The notes: generated by a model from the letters alone, not told the origin. DNA of 64,000 bases from Streptococcus sp. SPS1 (GCF_030439915.1 NZ_JAQFJG010000003.1:1-64000); one strand, 5' to 3'. Numbered from the stretch's first letter, positions 1-13,015 are shown. Numbers and translations are program-made.

Positions 1-2
1 AC

Positions 3-530
3 TTATCAAAAAGAAAAGGCGATAGGACTGAGGAAACAGTTCTAACGCCCAAACTAAAAAAATTTCAATTACAGTATAGCACAGGAAGTGATTTTTTGCG
101 CTTTTTTACTGTCTTTTTTCAAATAAAATACAGAGAAACCAGCAAAGACGAGGTTCGCAAGCCGTGGTTGGAGTTTTTCGGGAATAAACCCTTTACCCAA
201 CAACCGGAGCGAGCTATCAGCCAGGCAGATCAACTACTGGACTACAAGAGCTGGTCCGAGGAGGATAGGGAGATGTTTAGTGAACAACGCAGACGCGAAG
301 AACAAGCCTTGTTAGCACAGGACTATGCCTTGGAACAAGCTGAAGAAAAAGGTTTAGAGAGAGGTCGTGCAGAGGGCATTGAACAGGGACTGGAGCGTGG
401 GAAAGTTGAAGGAAGGGAAGAAGGGAAACTTTTTGCTTTTCTGGATATGGTTCGCCAAGGTCTTCTGACTTCTGAGGTTGCGAGTGAACAATTGGGCATG
501 ACCGTCTCTGAATTTGAATCACTCTTGTGA
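3..530 (+). CDS. C-terminal part of an Rpn/PD-(D/E)XK nuclease-family transposase-like protein (5' end outside window)
   Basis: The reading frame is open from base 3 to the stop at 530, so the gene enters from the left edge and about 175 residues are visible. The visible part has the layout of the C-terminal half of Rpn/YhgA-like proteins: a W-L-E-F-F segment, a charged region starting at the D-Y-K-S-W motif, then a long E/R/G-rich helix with repeated E-x-G-x-E-x-G spacing, and a short C-terminal helix. The nuclease core is not in the window, so activity cannot be judged. An internal TTG at 96 is unlikely to be the true start because the frame is open before it. Such genes are often degraded in streptococci, so this may be a pseudogene fragment. 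Family call is by eye and moderate. Confidence 0.5.
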   Translation, partial: LSKRKGDRTEETVLTPKLKKFQLQYSTGSDFLRFFTVFFQIKYRETSKDEVRKPWLEFFGNKPFTQQPERAISQADQLLDYKSWSEEDREMFSEQRRREEQALLAQDYALEQAEEKGLERGRAEGIEQGLERGKVEGREEGKLFAFLDMVRQGLLTSEVASEQLGMTVSEFESLL

Positions 531-656
531 GCGAGTAGAAATGTTTTACCATCTATCTTGCAAAATAAATAGAGTTTCTAATCCAAATATTTTTTAATAC
601 CAAGCATAAGCAGAGCTGGTTTTTCTAGGATATTTGGGTTAAGACTTACGATTATC

Positions 657-692
657 TTGAATGCCTTAGGGAAACATGCTATACTACTTGTA
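657..692 (+). promoter_or_regulatory. Sigma-A promoter with extended -10, predicting a leaderless transcript of the ABC-F gene
   Basis: TTGAAT (657-662), a 17-bp spacer and TGC-TATACT (677-685) form a near-consensus promoter with an extended -10. Only 6 bases separate the -10 hexamer from the ATG at 692, so transcription should start at or next to the A of the start codon. No Shine-Dalgarno sequence is present. Confidence 0.7.
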
Positions 693-2593
693 TGATTATT
701 TTACAAGCTAATAAAATTGAACGTTCTTTTGCAGGAGAGGTTCTTTTTGATAATATCAACCTGCAGGTTGATGAACGTGATAGGATTGCACTTGTTGGGA
801 AAAATGGTGCAGGGAAGTCTACTCTTTTGAAGATTTTGGTTGGAGAAGAGGAGCCAACTAGCGGAGAAATCAATAAGAAAAAAGATATTTCTCTGTCTTA
901 CCTAGCCCAAGATAGCCGTTTTGAGTCTGAAAATACCATCTACGATGAGATGCTTCATGTCTTTGATGACCTGCGTCGGACTGAGAAACAACTTCGTCAG
1001 ATGGAGCTAGAGATGGGAGAAAAGTCTGGTGCTGATTTGGATAAACTGATGTCAGATTACGATCGCTTATCTGAGAATTTTCGCCAAGCAGGCGGCTTTA
1101 CCTATGAAGCTGATATTCGAGCGATTTTAAATGGATTCAAGTTTGACGAATCTATGTGGCAGATGAAAATTGCCGAGCTTTCGGGTGGTCAAAATACTCG
1201 TTTGGCTCTAGCTAAAATGCTCCTTGAAAAGCCCAATCTCTTGGTATTGGACGAGCCAACCAACCACTTGGATATCGAAACTATTGCTTGGCTAGAGAAT
1301 TACTTGGTAAACTATAGTGGTGCCCTTATTATTGTCAGCCACGACCGTTATTTCTTGGACAAGGTTGCGACGATTACGCTGGATTTGACCAAGCATTCCT
1401 TGGATCGCTATGTGGGCAACTACTCTCGTTTTGTCGAGTTGAAAGAGCAAAAACTTCTAACTGAAGCCAAAAATTATGAAAAGCAACAAAAGGAAATCGC
1501 TGCTCTGGAAGATTTTGTCAATCGCAATCTAGTCCGAGCTTCAACGACCAAACGTGCCCAATCTCGCCGTAAACAATTGGAAAAAATGGAGCGTTTGGAC
1601 AAACCTGAAGCTGGCAAGAAATCAGCCAATATGACTTTCCAGTCGGAAAAAACGTCTGGTAATGTTGTTCTGACTGTCGAAAATGCAGCTATTGGCTATG
1701 ACGGGGAAATATTGTCAGAGCCTATCAATCTAGACCTTCGTAAGATGAACGCTGTTGCTATTGTTGGACCAAACGGCATTGGAAAGTCAACCTTTATCAA
1801 GTCAATTGTGGACCAGATTCCTTTTATCAAGGGAGAGAAGCGATTTGGCGCTAATGTGGAGGTGGGTTACTATGACCAAACTCAAAGTAAGCTGACAGCA
1901 AGTAATACGGTCCTTGATGAACTTTGGAATGATTTCAAACTGACACCAGAAGTTGAAATCCGCAATCGTCTAGGTGCTTTCCTTTTCTCAGGAGATGATG
2001 TTAAAAAATCAGTAGGCATGCTGTCAGGTGGCGAGAAAGCTCGTTTGCTTTTGGCTAAATTGTCTATGGAAAACAACAACTTCTTGATTCTGGATGAGCC
2101 AACCAACCACTTGGATATTGATAGCAAGGAAGTGCTAGAAAATGCCTTGATTGACTTTGATGGAACTCTTTTATTCGTCAGCCATGACCGTTACTTTATC
2201 AATCGTGTGGCAACTCATGTTCTAGAACTGTCTGAGAATGGCTCGACTCTCTACTTGGGAGATTACGACTACTATGTTGAGAAGAAAGCAGAAGTAGAAA
2301 TGACTCAGGCTGGGGAAGCTTCAACCAGCAATCAAGCAAAAGAAGCAAGTCCAGTTAATGACTATCAAGCTCAGAAAGAAAGTCAAAAAGAGGTTCGCAA
2401 ACTCATGCGACAAATTGAAAGTCTAGAAGCTGAAATTGAAGAGTTAGAAATCCAAAGTCAAACCATTTCTGAACAAATGTTGGAAACCAACGATGCAGGT
2501 AAACTCATGGAATTGCAGGCGGAGCTGGACAAAATCAGCCACCGTCAGGAAGAAGCTATGCTTGAGTGGGAAGAATTATCAGAGCAGGTGTAA
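692..2593 (+). CDS. ABC-F family ATP-binding protein (YdiF/Uup-like)
   Basis: Soluble twin-ATPase protein of the ABC-F family. These act on the ribosome as translation factors or antibiotic-protection proteins rather than as transporters, and no membrane segment is seen here. The 633 residues hold two complete nucleotide-binding domains. The first has Walker A GKNGAGKST (about residue 37), signature LSGGQ and Walker B LLVLDEPTNHLD. The second has GPNGIGKST, LSGGEKARL and FLILDEPTNHLD. Between them is the charged P-site-tRNA-interaction linker (around residues 240-310). A glutamate-rich coiled coil closes the C terminus (residues 560-630). The ATG at 692 is favoured because the -10 lies 6 bases upstream, which implies a leaderless mRNA. 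Which ABC-F subgroup it belongs to, and whether it gives drug resistance, cannot be told by eye. Confidence 0.88.
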   Translation: MIILQANKIERSFAGEVLFDNINLQVDERDRIALVGKNGAGKSTLLKILVGEEEPTSGEINKKKDISLSYLAQDSRFESENTIYDEMLHVFDDLRRTEKQLRQMELEMGEKSGADLDKLMSDYDRLSENFRQAGGFTYEADIRAILNGFKFDESMWQMKIAELSGGQNTRLALAKMLLEKPNLLVLDEPTNHLDIETIAWLENYLVNYSGALIIVSHDRYFLDKVATITLDLTKHSLDRYVGNYSRFVELKEQKLLTEAKNYEKQQKEIAALEDFVNRNLVRASTTKRAQSRRKQLEKMERLDKPEAGKKSANMTFQSEKTSGNVVLTVENAAIGYDGEILSEPINLDLRKMNAVAIVGPNGIGKSTFIKSIVDQIPFIKGEKRFGANVEVGYYDQTQSKLTASNTVLDELWNDFKLTPEVEIRNRLGAFLFSGDDVKKSVGMLSGGEKARLLLAKLSMENNNFLILDEPTNHLDIDSKEVLENALIDFDGTLLFVSHDRYFINRVATHVLELSENGSTLYLGDYDYYVEKKAEVEMTQAGEASTSNQAKEASPVNDYQAQKESQKEVRKLMRQIESLEAEIEELEIQSQTISEQMLETNDAGKLMELQAELDKISHRQEEAMLEWEELSEQV

Positions 2594-2608
2594 GATTTCT
2601 AAGTTATC

Positions 2609-4615
<2,007 letters not shown>

Positions 4616-4727
4616 TGATCGTTTAAAAACAGAGTTTAGATAATATGACTATGTCTGTTAATTGAGACGTGATTGACAAAAAAATATTAGTGAAACAGAA
4701 ACAAATTAAAAAAAGGAAAAAATAAAA

Positions 4728-7007
4728 ATGTATACCTACCCTATGCGCATTCATTACCATCGCAAGAATGGTGAATACGACACTTGCTCTTTTGTAAAGA
4801 GTAAGGATCAACGAATTGATTTACTAACTTACCAAGAAGATTATTTTGGAGCCTTATTTAGCTTTGAACACCTAAGTGTTCATCCCTTAGAAAGCTTGAA
4901 TTTTGTGGTTCATACAGGTCAAACTAGTAAAGAATATGTTATCCGTTTTAATCACTATCCCCTATTAACAGAGGTCTGGATTTTGGAAGGCGATGATCGG
5001 ATTTATTACTCTGAAAATCCTGCTATTGCCAGTCCTTTCTATAAGAATCAAAATCCTTTTGCCTTTGACAAGGCTATCAATAGCGCTAGTTTCGACCACC
5101 ATTGGGGGTACCAAGGAGAATTGGGGTGCCGTGTAGAGGACAATCAGGCTCATTTTTCCCTCTGGTCACCTACAGCGACAGCAGTGCAAGTTGTCGTTTA
5201 TGAAACAGCTGCTAATGATGCACCTGTTTGGAAAACTTTTGAGATGGAGCGAGGGAATAGCTACTCCTATAATCATAAGGACAATACAATCGGTGTCTGG
5301 AGTTTGGATGTTGAGGAAGATTTGACTGGTAAGGCCTATCAGTATCAAGTCCAATTCCCTCATCACGAAACACTGACACGTGATCCTTATACCATCGCGA
5401 CCAGCCCTGATGGCAAACGTTCAGCTATTTTGAGTCATGCAGAAAAGCAAGTTGAAAACTTTGAGGTTAAGCACGGTTTGGAGGCTACTTGGCGTTTGGA
5501 AAATCCATGTAAGGCAGTTATTTGTGAAATGCACATCCGTGATTTGACCCAATCACCGACCTCAGGTGTGGATGAACATCTTCGAGGAACGTTCTTGGGT
5601 GCTGCTCAGACTGGCACGGTTAACCAGTACGGTCAGTCAACTGCTTTTGATCACATCAAGAAGTTGGGCTACAATTATGTTCAGTTGCAACCAATTGCAG
5701 ACCGTCATAAAGAATACGATGAGGATGGAAATGTAACCTACAACTGGGGTTATGATCCACAAAACTATAACGCACCAGAAACTAGTTTTTCAACTAATCC
5801 AGAGGATCCAGCTCAGGTCATTCGTGATTTGAAGACCATGGTTCAAGCTTACCACGATGCGGGTATTGGTGTTATTATGGATGTGGTCTATAACCATACC
5901 TTCTCAGTTGTTGATGCACCTTTCCAAACAACAGTCCCTGATTACTATTATCGTATGAATCCAGACGGTACCTTCCAGAATGGAACGGGTGTTGGAAATG
6001 AAACAGCCAGTGAACACGAAATGTTCCGCAAGTATATGATTGATTCTCTTCTATACTGGGTGCAGGAATACAATATTGACGGCTTCCGTTTTGACTTGAT
6101 GGGGATTCATGATGTCAAGACCATGCAGATGATTCGTCAGAGCTTGGATGAAATCGACCCTAACATTATCCTCTATGGAGAAGGATGGGATATGGGAACA
6201 GGCCTTGCCCCTTATGATAAGGCTAAGAAAGACAACGCCTACGAAATGCCAAATATTGGTTTCTTTAATGACAATCAGCGTGATGCTGTCAAAGGTGGAG
6301 AAGTTTACGGTGCTATCAAGTCAGGTTTTGTCAGTGGTGCTGCGACAGAGCCAATTCTAGCTAAAGCAATCCTAGGAAGTCGTGAATTAGGAACCTATAC
6401 ACATCCCAATCAGGTGCTTAACTATGTGGAAGCCCATGACAATTACAATCTTCACGATTTATTGGCAACCCTTCATCCAGACCAAAGTTCAGAACAAATC
6501 ATGCGCAAGGTTGAGACAGCCACAGCCATGAATCTACTCATGCAGGGGATGGCCTTTATGGAAATCGGTCAAGAATTTGGTCGTACCAAACTGGTTGCGA
6601 CTGGTGAGAATGGTGAGTTGACACATGATGATAGAGAGCGTGCGATGAATAGCTATAATGCTCCTGACAGTGTGAACCAAGTCAACTGGGATTTGATCAA
6701 TGAGCGTCAAGACAGTATTGAATTTATTCGTCAAGTCATCCGATTGAAGACAAAAACTGGTGCCTTTTCTTACTCTAGCTATGATGAAATTTACCATCAT
6801 GTCTTTGTGCATTCCGCGATTGAACATAGCGGCTGCCTTATCTATGAAGTTCATGGGAAAGAACACCTCTTGGTGGTTGTGAATGCTAAATCAGAACCCT
6901 ATCAATTTGAAAATGCAGGAAATTTAGCTATGTTGGTAACTAATAGTCGTTCAAAAGAAGATAATGTTTTAGATGATATTAGTCTAGCCGTCTTGAGTGT
7001 TTTATAA
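4728..7007 (+). CDS. pulA: Type I pullulanase (cytoplasmic, GH13)
   Basis: Hydrolyses alpha-1,6 branches in pullulan, glycogen and limit dextrins. The 759 residues show no signal peptide, so this is the intracellular type I enzyme rather than the LPXTG-anchored surface pullulanase SpuA. An N-terminal beta-sandwich region leads to a CBM48-like domain (FSLWSPTATAVQVV, about residue 143). The GH13 barrel carries the pullulanase signature YNWGYDP, nucleophile region GFRFDLMGIHD, acid/base region ILYGEGWD and the transition-state Asp in VEAHDNYN. The gene lies just upstream of the glycogen synthesis operon but is separated from it by a terminator. It is probably involved in turning over stored glycogen or imported maltodextrins. 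The start at 4728 is preceded by an AAAGGA-type ribosome-binding site. Confidence 0.93.
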   Translation: MYTYPMRIHYHRKNGEYDTCSFVKSKDQRIDLLTYQEDYFGALFSFEHLSVHPLESLNFVVHTGQTSKEYVIRFNHYPLLTEVWILEGDDRIYYSENPAIASPFYKNQNPFAFDKAINSASFDHHWGYQGELGCRVEDNQAHFSLWSPTATAVQVVVYETAANDAPVWKTFEMERGNSYSYNHKDNTIGVWSLDVEEDLTGKAYQYQVQFPHHETLTRDPYTIATSPDGKRSAILSHAEKQVENFEVKHGLEATWRLENPCKAVICEMHIRDLTQSPTSGVDEHLRGTFLGAAQTGTVNQYGQSTAFDHIKKLGYNYVQLQPIADRHKEYDEDGNVTYNWGYDPQNYNAPETSFSTNPEDPAQVIRDLKTMVQAYHDAGIGVIMDVVYNHTFSVVDAPFQTTVPDYYYRMNPDGTFQNGTGVGNETASEHEMFRKYMIDSLLYWVQEYNIDGFRFDLMGIHDVKTMQMIRQSLDEIDPNIILYGEGWDMGTGLAPYDKAKKDNAYEMPNIGFFNDNQRDAVKGGEVYGAIKSGFVSGAATEPILAKAILGSRELGTYTHPNQVLNYVEAHDNYNLHDLLATLHPDQSSEQIMRKVETATAMNLLMQGMAFMEIGQEFGRTKLVATGENGELTHDDRERAMNSYNAPDSVNQVNWDLINERQDSIEFIRQVIRLKTKTGAFSYSSYDEIYHHVFVHSAIEHSGCLIYEVHGKEHLLVVVNAKSEPYQFENAGNLAMLVTNSRSKEDNVLDDISLAVLSVL

Positions 7008-7120
7008 AGACCATCTATCTCGCTATTCTAACACATCATTGGAAGTGAACGAATAGAAAGAGCTTAGCTAACAACTCACTTGTATAGAAAATTTGATAAA
7101 TACTTTCATCAAACGTGTAA

Positions 7121-7152
7121 AGTCAGGAAATTGTTTTCCTGATTTTATTTTT
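7121..7152 (+). terminator. Rho-independent terminator
   Basis: GTCAGGAAA ... TTTTCCTGAT hairpin followed by a T-rich run, ending the pulA transcript before the glycogen operon. Confidence 0.7.
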
Positions 7153-7322
7153 TTGCTATAAAACAATAATAATCATAGAAAAAATACGAACTTTTTGGTA
7201 TTATAGTAGAGAAAAGAAAGGCGTTTTCACATTTTTTTGAAAAAATATTGCCTTACAATTGAACGAGAAAGTGAACTTTTTGTAGATTTTCAAAATAATT
7301 TTAAAGAAGTATAGTAATTTAC

Positions 7323-7351
7323 TTGAATCTTCTATAAAAAGGTAGTATAAT
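7323..7351 (+). promoter_or_regulatory. glg operon promoter
   Basis: TTGAAT (7323-7328), 17-bp spacer, TATAAT (7346-7351). It is followed by a GAGGAGG ribosome-binding site and ATG at 7390. Confidence 0.75.
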
Positions 7352-7359
7352 AAAAACAT

Positions 7360-7373
7360 AGAAAACGCTTACA
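7360..7373 (+). promoter_or_regulatory. Candidate CcpA cre site in the glg promoter
   Basis: AGAAAACGCTTACA fits the cre consensus TGWNANCGNTNWCA at all fixed positions but the first. It lies just downstream of the -10, a position where CcpA binding normally represses. Inference: the glycogen operon is under carbon catabolite control. Confidence 0.6.
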
Positions 7374-7389
7374 GAAAAGAGGAGGTATT

Positions 7390-9318
7390 ATGGATAATAG
7401 AGAAGCTTTGCGCACCTTTATGACAGGAGAAAATTTTCACCTTCAACATTATCTAGGAGCACATAAAGAGAAAGTGAATGGAGAGTGTGGCTATACTTTC
7501 CGTGTTTGGGCACCTAATGCTCAGGCTGTTCACTTGGTTGGTGATTTTACCAACTGGATTGAGGGTCAGATTCCAATGGTAAGAAATGACTTTGGAGTCT
7601 GGGAAGTCTTTACCAATATGGCTCAAGCAGGGCATATTTACAAATATCATGTCACACGTCAAAATGGTCATCAACTGATGAAGATTGACCCTTTTGCTAT
7701 CAGATATGAGGCTCGTCCAGGAACAGGGGCAATCGTAACAGAGCTTCCTGAGAAGAAATGGAAGGATGGACTTTGGCTGGCACGAAGAAAACGTTGGGGT
7801 TTTGCTGAACGTCCTGTCAATATCTATGAAGTTCACGCTGGGTCATGGAAAAGAAATCCTGATGGTAGTCCTTATAGTTTTGCCCAGCTCAAGGATGAAC
7901 TGATTCCTTATCTCGTTGAAATGAACTATACTCATATTGAGTTTATGCCCTTGATGTCCCACCCTTTGGGCTTGAGTTGGGGTTATCAGCTTATGGGTTA
8001 CTTCGCTTTAGAGCATGCTTATGGTAGACCAGAGGAGTTTCAAGATTTTGTCGAGGAGTGTCATATCCATAATATTGGGGTTATTGTAGACTGGGTACCT
8101 GGTCACTTTACCATCAATGATGATGCCTTAGCCTATTATGATGGGACACCGACTTTTGAGTACCAAGACCATAATAAGGCTCATAACTATGGTTGGGGTG
8201 CTCTCAATTTTGACCTTGGAAAAAATGAAGTCCAGTCCTTCTTGATTTCTTGTATTAAGCATTGGATTGATGTCTATCATTTGGATGGTATTCGTGTGGA
8301 TGCTGTTAGCAACATGCTCTATTTGGACTATGATGATGCTCCATGGACACCTAACAAAGATGGGGGAAATCTCAACTATGAAGGTTATTATTTCCTTCAA
8401 CGCTTGAATGATATTATTAAGTTAGAATATCCAGATGTGATGATGATTGCAGAAGAAAGTTCGTCTGCAACCAAGATTACGGGAAGGAGAGAGCTTGGTG
8501 GTCTAGGATTTGACTACAAATGGAACATGGGCTGGATGAATGATATCCTCCGTTTCTACGAAGAAGATCCGATTTATCGTAAGTATGACTTTAATTTGGT
8601 GACTTTCAGCTTTATGTATGTTTTCAATGAAAACTATCTCTTACCATTTTCGCACGATGAAGTGGTTCACGGTAAGAAGAGTATGATGCATAAGATGTGG
8701 GGAGATCGTTACAATCAATTCGCAGGCTTGCGCAATCTCTACACTTACCAAATTTGTCACCCTGGTAAGAAATTGCTCTTCATGGGTAGCGAATATGGTC
8801 AATTCCTAGAATGGAAATCTGAAGAACAGTTGGAATGGTCTAACCTAGAAGACCCAATGAATGCTAAGATGAAGTATTTCACTTCTCAGCTAAACCAGTT
8901 TTACAAAGACAACCGCTGTCTGTGGGAAATTGATACCAGCTATGATGGTATTGAAATCATTGATGCGGATAATCGAGACCAGAGTGTTCTTTCCTTCATC
9001 CGTAAGGGTAAGAAGGGAGAAATGTTAGTCTGTATCTTTAATATGGCACCTGTTGAACGGAAAGATTTTACAATCGGACTACCCGTTGCAGGAATTTACG
9101 AAGAAATCTGGAATACTGAGCTAGAAGAGTGGGGAGGCGTTTGGAAAGAACATAATCAAACTGTTCAAACGCAAGAAGGACTATGGAAAGATTATGAGCA
9201 GACCTTGACCTTTACCCTACCGGCTATGGGAGCTAGTGTATGGAAAATCAAACGCCGCTTGAAATCTGCAAAAACCGTCACAAGTAAAAACCAAAAAGGA
9301 GTAGAAAATGAAGAATGA
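7390..9318 (+). CDS. glgB: 1,4-alpha-glucan branching enzyme GlgB
   Basis: Transfers alpha-1,4-glucan segments to form alpha-1,6 branches in glycogen. It is 642 residues, the usual length. An N-terminal CBM48 domain ([22 protein letters not shown], about residues 35-55) precedes a GH13 barrel with VDWVPGHF, the nucleophile in [13 protein letters not shown], the acid/base in MIAEESSS and the conserved [14 protein letters not shown]-terminal beta domain follows. It is the first gene of glgB-glgC-glgD-glgA, and its end overlaps glgC by 11 bases, so the genes are translationally coupled. A promoter with a cre-like site lies upstream. Confidence 0.96.
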   Translation: MDNREALRTFMTGENFHLQHYLGAHKEKVNGECGYTFRVWAPNAQAVHLVGDFTNWIEGQIPMVRNDFGVWEVFTNMAQAGHIYKYHVTRQNGHQLMKIDPFAIRYEARPGTGAIVTELPEKKWKDGLWLARRKRWGFAERPVNIYEVHAGSWKRNPDGSPYSFAQLKDELIPYLVEMNYTHIEFMPLMSHPLGLSWGYQLMGYFALEHAYGRPEEFQDFVEECHIHNIGVIVDWVPGHFTINDDALAYYDGTPTFEYQDHNKAHNYGWGALNFDLGKNEVQSFLISCIKHWIDVYHLDGIRVDAVSNMLYLDYDDAPWTPNKDGGNLNYEGYYFLQRLNDIIKLEYPDVMMIAEESSSATKITGRRELGGLGFDYKWNMGWMNDILRFYEEDPIYRKYDFNLVTFSFMYVFNENYLLPFSHDEVVHGKKSMMHKMWGDRYNQFAGLRNLYTYQICHPGKKLLFMGSEYGQFLEWKSEEQLEWSNLEDPMNAKMKYFTSQLNQFYKDNRCLWEIDTSYDGIEIIDADNRDQSVLSFIRKGKKGEMLVCIFNMAPVERKDFTIGLPVAGIYEEIWNTELEEWGGVWKEHNQTVQTQEGLWKDYEQTLTFTLPAMGASVWKIKRRLKSAKTVTSKNQKGVENEE

Positions 9319-10450
9319 AATGTTAGCTTTGATTCTTGCTGGTGGGCAAGGAACTCGTCTCGGTAAACTCACTCAAAGTATTGCAAAACCAGCTGTGCAA
9401 TTTGGTGGGCGCTACCGTATCATTGACTTTGCTCTTTCAAACTGTGCCAACTCAGGGATTCACAATGTTGGAGTCATTACACAGTACCAGCCCCTTGCTC
9501 TCAACAATCATATTGGGAACGGTTCAAGCTGGGGACTAGATGGTATCAATTCTGGTGTTTCTATTCTTCAACCTTATTCTGCCAGTGAAGGAAATCGTTG
9601 GTTCGAAGGAACTAGTCACGCTATTTACCAAAATATCGATTATATCGACAGTGTCAATCCTGAGTATGTCTTGATTTTGTCTGGGGACCACATCTACAAA
9701 ATGGACTATGATGATATGCTCCAGTCTCATAAGGATAATAATGCTAGTTTGACAGTAGCAGTTTTAGACGTCCCTCTTAAAGAAGCGAGCCGTTTTGGTA
9801 TCATGAATACTGATGCTAACAATCGTATTGTTGAATTTGAAGAAAAACCAGCTCAACCTAAATCTACAAAAGCTTCTATGGGAATCTACATTTTTGATTG
9901 GCAACGCCTTCGTAATATGTTAGTCGCTGCTGAAAAGAGCAAGGTTGACATGTCAGACTTTGGTAAAAATGTCATTCCAAATTACCTTGAGTCAGGTGAA
10001 AGTGTTTATGCTTACGAATTTAGCGGTTACTGGAAAGATGTTGGTACGATTGAGTCGCTTTGGGAAGCGAATATGGAGTACATTTCTCCAGAAAATGCCT
10101 TGGATAGTCGTAACCGTCAATGGAAGATTTACTCAAGAAACTTGATTTCACCACCAAACTTCCTCGGGGCAAATGCTGATGTGGAAGACTCATTAGTTGT
10201 AGATGGATGTTTCGTTGATGGAACTGTTAAACATTCTATCCTTTCAACAGGCGCGCAAGTTCGCGAAGGAGCGGAAGTTGTTGATTCAGTTATCATGAGT
10301 GGAGCTATCATTGGTCAAGGAGCTAAGATTAAACGTGCCATTATTGGTGAAGGTGCGATTATTTCTGACGGTGTCGAAATTGATGGAACAGATGAAGTAC
10401 AAGTTGTAGGATATGATGAAGTAGTGGGGGTAGCAACAGATGAAGATTGA
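9308..10450 (+). CDS. glgC: Glucose-1-phosphate adenylyltransferase, catalytic subunit GlgC
   Basis: Makes ADP-glucose from glucose-1-phosphate and ATP, the committed step of bacterial glycogen synthesis. The N-terminal nucleotidyltransferase fold has the pyrophosphorylase motif [12 protein letters not shown] at residues 11-22, the substrate region [10 protein letters not shown] and the [10 protein letters not shown] lysine motif. A left-handed beta-helix domain (hexapeptide-like, residues about 290-370) closes the protein. It is 380 residues, normal length. It overlaps glgB at its start and glgD at its end (11 bases each). It probably works as a heteromer with GlgD, as in other Firmicutes. 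Confidence 0.96.
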   Translation: MKNEMLALILAGGQGTRLGKLTQSIAKPAVQFGGRYRIIDFALSNCANSGIHNVGVITQYQPLALNNHIGNGSSWGLDGINSGVSILQPYSASEGNRWFEGTSHAIYQNIDYIDSVNPEYVLILSGDHIYKMDYDDMLQSHKDNNASLTVAVLDVPLKEASRFGIMNTDANNRIVEFEEKPAQPKSTKASMGIYIFDWQRLRNMLVAAEKSKVDMSDFGKNVIPNYLESGESVYAYEFSGYWKDVGTIESLWEANMEYISPENALDSRNRQWKIYSRNLISPPNFLGANADVEDSLVVDGCFVDGTVKHSILSTGAQVREGAEVVDSVIMSGAIIGQGAKIKRAIIGEGAIISDGVEIDGTDEVQVVGYDEVVGVATDED

Positions 10451-11579
10451 TAAATATTCTGCCATTTTAGGAAATACAGTTGGTTTTCATGATATGTCGA
10501 CATTGACGGACCACCGTCCAGTAGCAAGTTTGCCATTTGGTGGGAAATATCGTTTGATTGACTTCCCACTTTCAAGCCTTGCTAATGCAGGTGTTCGTAG
10601 TGTCTTTGGTATTTTCCAGCAGGATAATATCAGCTCAGTCTTTGACCATATTCGTTCAGGACGCGAGTGGGGCTTGTCAACCCTTCTTAGCCACTATTAT
10701 CTAGGTATTTACAATACCCGTGTGGAAAGTAGTACAGTTGGAAAAGAATACTACCAACAGCTTCTTACTTATTTGAAACGTTCTGGCTCAAACCAAACAG
10801 TTTCACTTAACTGTGATGTTTTGATTAATATTGATTTGAACCAAGTTTTCCATCTACATAGTACAACAAAAGGGCCTATCACTGTAGTTTATAAAAAACT
10901 AGCTAAGAAAGATATTTCAGAAGTAAATGCAATCTTAGAAGTGGATGAAACAGACCATGTTCGTTCTCATAAACTATTTGATAGCAAGTCAACAGCTGAA
11001 ACGTTCAATATGTCTACAGATATCTTTGTCGTTGATACACCGTGGTTGATTGAACGCTTGGAAGAAGAAGCTAAAAAAGAACATCCGGAGAAGTTGCGTT
11101 ATGTTTTACGGGATTTGGCTGCAAAAGAGGGAGCTTTCGCCTACGAGTACACAGGTTATCTGGCAAATATTCACTCTGTAGAGTCTTATTACCAAGCTAA
11201 TAAAGATATGCTTGAATCGCAAAAGTTCTATTCTCTCTTCTCACCAAACCAAAAGATTTATACAAAGGTCAAAAACGAAGAGCCAACTTACTATGCCAAT
11301 ACATCTAAGGTAAGTACTTCTCAGTTTGCTTCTGGTAGTATCATTGAAGGTCAAGTGGCTAATTCTGTTCTATCACGTAATATTCATGTACATAAGGATA
11401 GCTTGGTTAAAGATAGTCTACTCTTCCCTCGTGTTGTGATTGGAGAAGGTGCACAGGTCGAATATGCTATCTTGGACAAGGGTGTTGAAGTTGAGCCTGG
11501 TGTTGTGATTCGAGGAACTGCAGAACATCCTGTTGTAGTTAAGAAAGGTAGCAAAGTAACAGAGGATATTCATTCATGA
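10440..11579 (+). CDS. glgD: GlgD, regulatory subunit of ADP-glucose pyrophosphorylase
   Basis: Paralogue of the preceding GlgC (379 residues, same nucleotidyltransferase plus beta-helix layout). The GGxGTRL motif is missing: the equivalent N-terminal segment reads [11 protein letters not shown]. The [14 protein letters not shown] region is kept. This is what is known for GlgD proteins, which are poorly active or inactive alone and modulate GlgC. The start overlaps glgC by 11 bases and the end overlaps glgA by 4 bases, supporting fixed stoichiometry from one mRNA. Confidence 0.94.
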   Translation: MKIDKYSAILGNTVGFHDMSTLTDHRPVASLPFGGKYRLIDFPLSSLANAGVRSVFGIFQQDNISSVFDHIRSGREWGLSTLLSHYYLGIYNTRVESSTVGKEYYQQLLTYLKRSGSNQTVSLNCDVLINIDLNQVFHLHSTTKGPITVVYKKLAKKDISEVNAILEVDETDHVRSHKLFDSKSTAETFNMSTDIFVVDTPWLIERLEEEAKKEHPEKLRYVLRDLAAKEGAFAYEYTGYLANIHSVESYYQANKDMLESQKFYSLFSPNQKIYTKVKNEEPTYYANTSKVSTSQFASGSIIEGQVANSVLSRNIHVHKDSLVKDSLLFPRVVIGEGAQVEYAILDKGVEVEPGVVIRGTAEHPVVVKKGSKVTEDIHS

Positions 11580-13009
11580 AAATTTTATTTGTAGCAGCTG
11601 AGGGTGCACCCTTTTCAAAAACAGGTGGTTTGGGAGACGTCATTGGCGCTCTTCCTAAATCACTAGTAAAAGCGGGACATGAAGTTGCAGTGATTTTACC
11701 CTACTATGACATGGTAGAGGCTAAATTTGGAAATCAGATTGAAGATGTGCTTCATTTTGAGGTGAGTGTTGGTTGGCGCAGACAGTACTGTGGGATTAAG
11801 AAAACCGTCTTAAACGGTGTAACCTTCTACTTTATTGACAGCCAATATTATTTCTTCCGTGGTCATGTTTACGGTGATTTTGACGATGGGGAACGTTTCG
11901 CTTTCTTCCAACTTGCTGCCATTGAGGCTATGGAAAGGATTGACTTCATTCCTGACCTTCTCCATGTTCATGACTACCATACAGCTATGATTCCTTTCTT
12001 GTTAAAGGAAAAATACCGTTGGATTCAAGCCTATCAAGGTATTAAAACTGTTTTAACCATTCATAATTTGGAATTTCAAGGACAATTTTCAGAAGGAATG
12101 TTATGGGATTTGTTTGGAGTTGGGTTTGAACGTTATGCTGATGGAACCCTTCGCTGGAACAACTGTCTGAACTGGATGAAGGCTGGAATTCTTTACGCAG
12201 ACCGTGTTTCAACCGTTTCACCTAGCTATGCTCATGAAATCATGACCAGTCAGTTCGGATGTAACTTGGATCAGATTCTTAGAATGGAGTCTGGTAAAGT
12301 ATCTGGTATCGTGAATGGGATTGATGCTGATCTTTATAATCCTCAGACGGATGCTCTTTTAGACTATCATTTCAATCAGGAAGATTTGTCTGGGAAAGCC
12401 AAAAACAAGGCAAAATTGCAAGAAAGAGTTGGCTTGCCAGTTAGAGCTGACGTTCCACTGGTGGGAATTGTTTCTCGTTTGACACGTCAAAAAGGTTTTG
12501 ATGTGGTGGTCGAAAGTCTTCACCATATCTTGCAAAATGATGTTCAGATTGTTCTTTTGGGAACTGGCGATCCAGCCTTTGAAGGAGCTTTCTCATGGTT
12601 TGCTCAAGTTTATCCTGACAAGCTATCAGCAAATATCACTTTTGATGTTCAACTTGCTCAAGAAATCTACGCTGCTTGTGACCTCTTCCTCATGCCAAGT
12701 CGTTTTGAACCGTGTGGCTTGTCTCAAATGATGGCGATGCGTTACGGAACCTTGCCATTGGTTCATGAAGTTGGAGGCTTGCGAGATACCGTTCGCGCTT
12801 TCAATCCAATCGAAGGAAGCGGTACTGGCTTTAGCTTTGACAATCTATCTCCTTACTGGTTAAATTGGACTTTCCAAACAGCATTGGATTTGTATAGAAA
12901 TCATCCTGACGTTTGGAGAAACCTACAAAAACAAGCTATGGAGTGTGATTTCTCATGGGATACAGCCTGCAGGTCATACCTTGACTTGTACCATAGTTTA
13001 GTTAATTAA
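11576..13009 (+). CDS. glgA: Glycogen synthase GlgA (GT5)
   Basis: Extends alpha-1,4-glucan chains from ADP-glucose. It is 477 residues with the GT5 N-terminal motif [16 protein letters not shown] (ADP-glucose binding, residues 15-30), the [10 protein letters not shown] segment, the hinge motif [11 protein letters not shown], and the C-terminal donor-site motif [18 protein letters not shown] containing the catalytic Glu. It is the last gene of the glg operon, overlaps glgD by ATGA, and is followed by a terminator. Confidence 0.96.
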   Translation: MKILFVAAEGAPFSKTGGLGDVIGALPKSLVKAGHEVAVILPYYDMVEAKFGNQIEDVLHFEVSVGWRRQYCGIKKTVLNGVTFYFIDSQYYFFRGHVYGDFDDGERFAFFQLAAIEAMERIDFIPDLLHVHDYHTAMIPFLLKEKYRWIQAYQGIKTVLTIHNLEFQGQFSEGMLWDLFGVGFERYADGTLRWNNCLNWMKAGILYADRVSTVSPSYAHEIMTSQFGCNLDQILRMESGKVSGIVNGIDADLYNPQTDALLDYHFNQEDLSGKAKNKAKLQERVGLPVRADVPLVGIVSRLTRQKGFDVVVESLHHILQNDVQIVLLGTGDPAFEGAFSWFAQVYPDKLSANITFDVQLAQEIYAACDLFLMPSRFEPCGLSQMMAMRYGTLPLVHEVGGLRDTVRAFNPIEGSGTGFSFDNLSPYWLNWTFQTALDLYRNHPDVWRNLQKQAMECDFSWDTACRSYLDLYHSLVN

Positions 13010-13015
13010 TAGATA

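Larger units (their letters stand above)
7008..7389 (+). other. Intergenic region between pulA and glgB
   Basis: A 382-base non-coding stretch. It holds a terminator hairpin at about 7121-7152, an AT-rich tract, and the glgB promoter with a cre-like site (listed separately). No credible small gene was seen. Confidence 0.6.

Noticed and set aside
6534..6866. 110-residue minus-strand frame inside pulA
   Set aside because: Antisense to a fully conserved GH13 domain, no ribosome-binding site or family.
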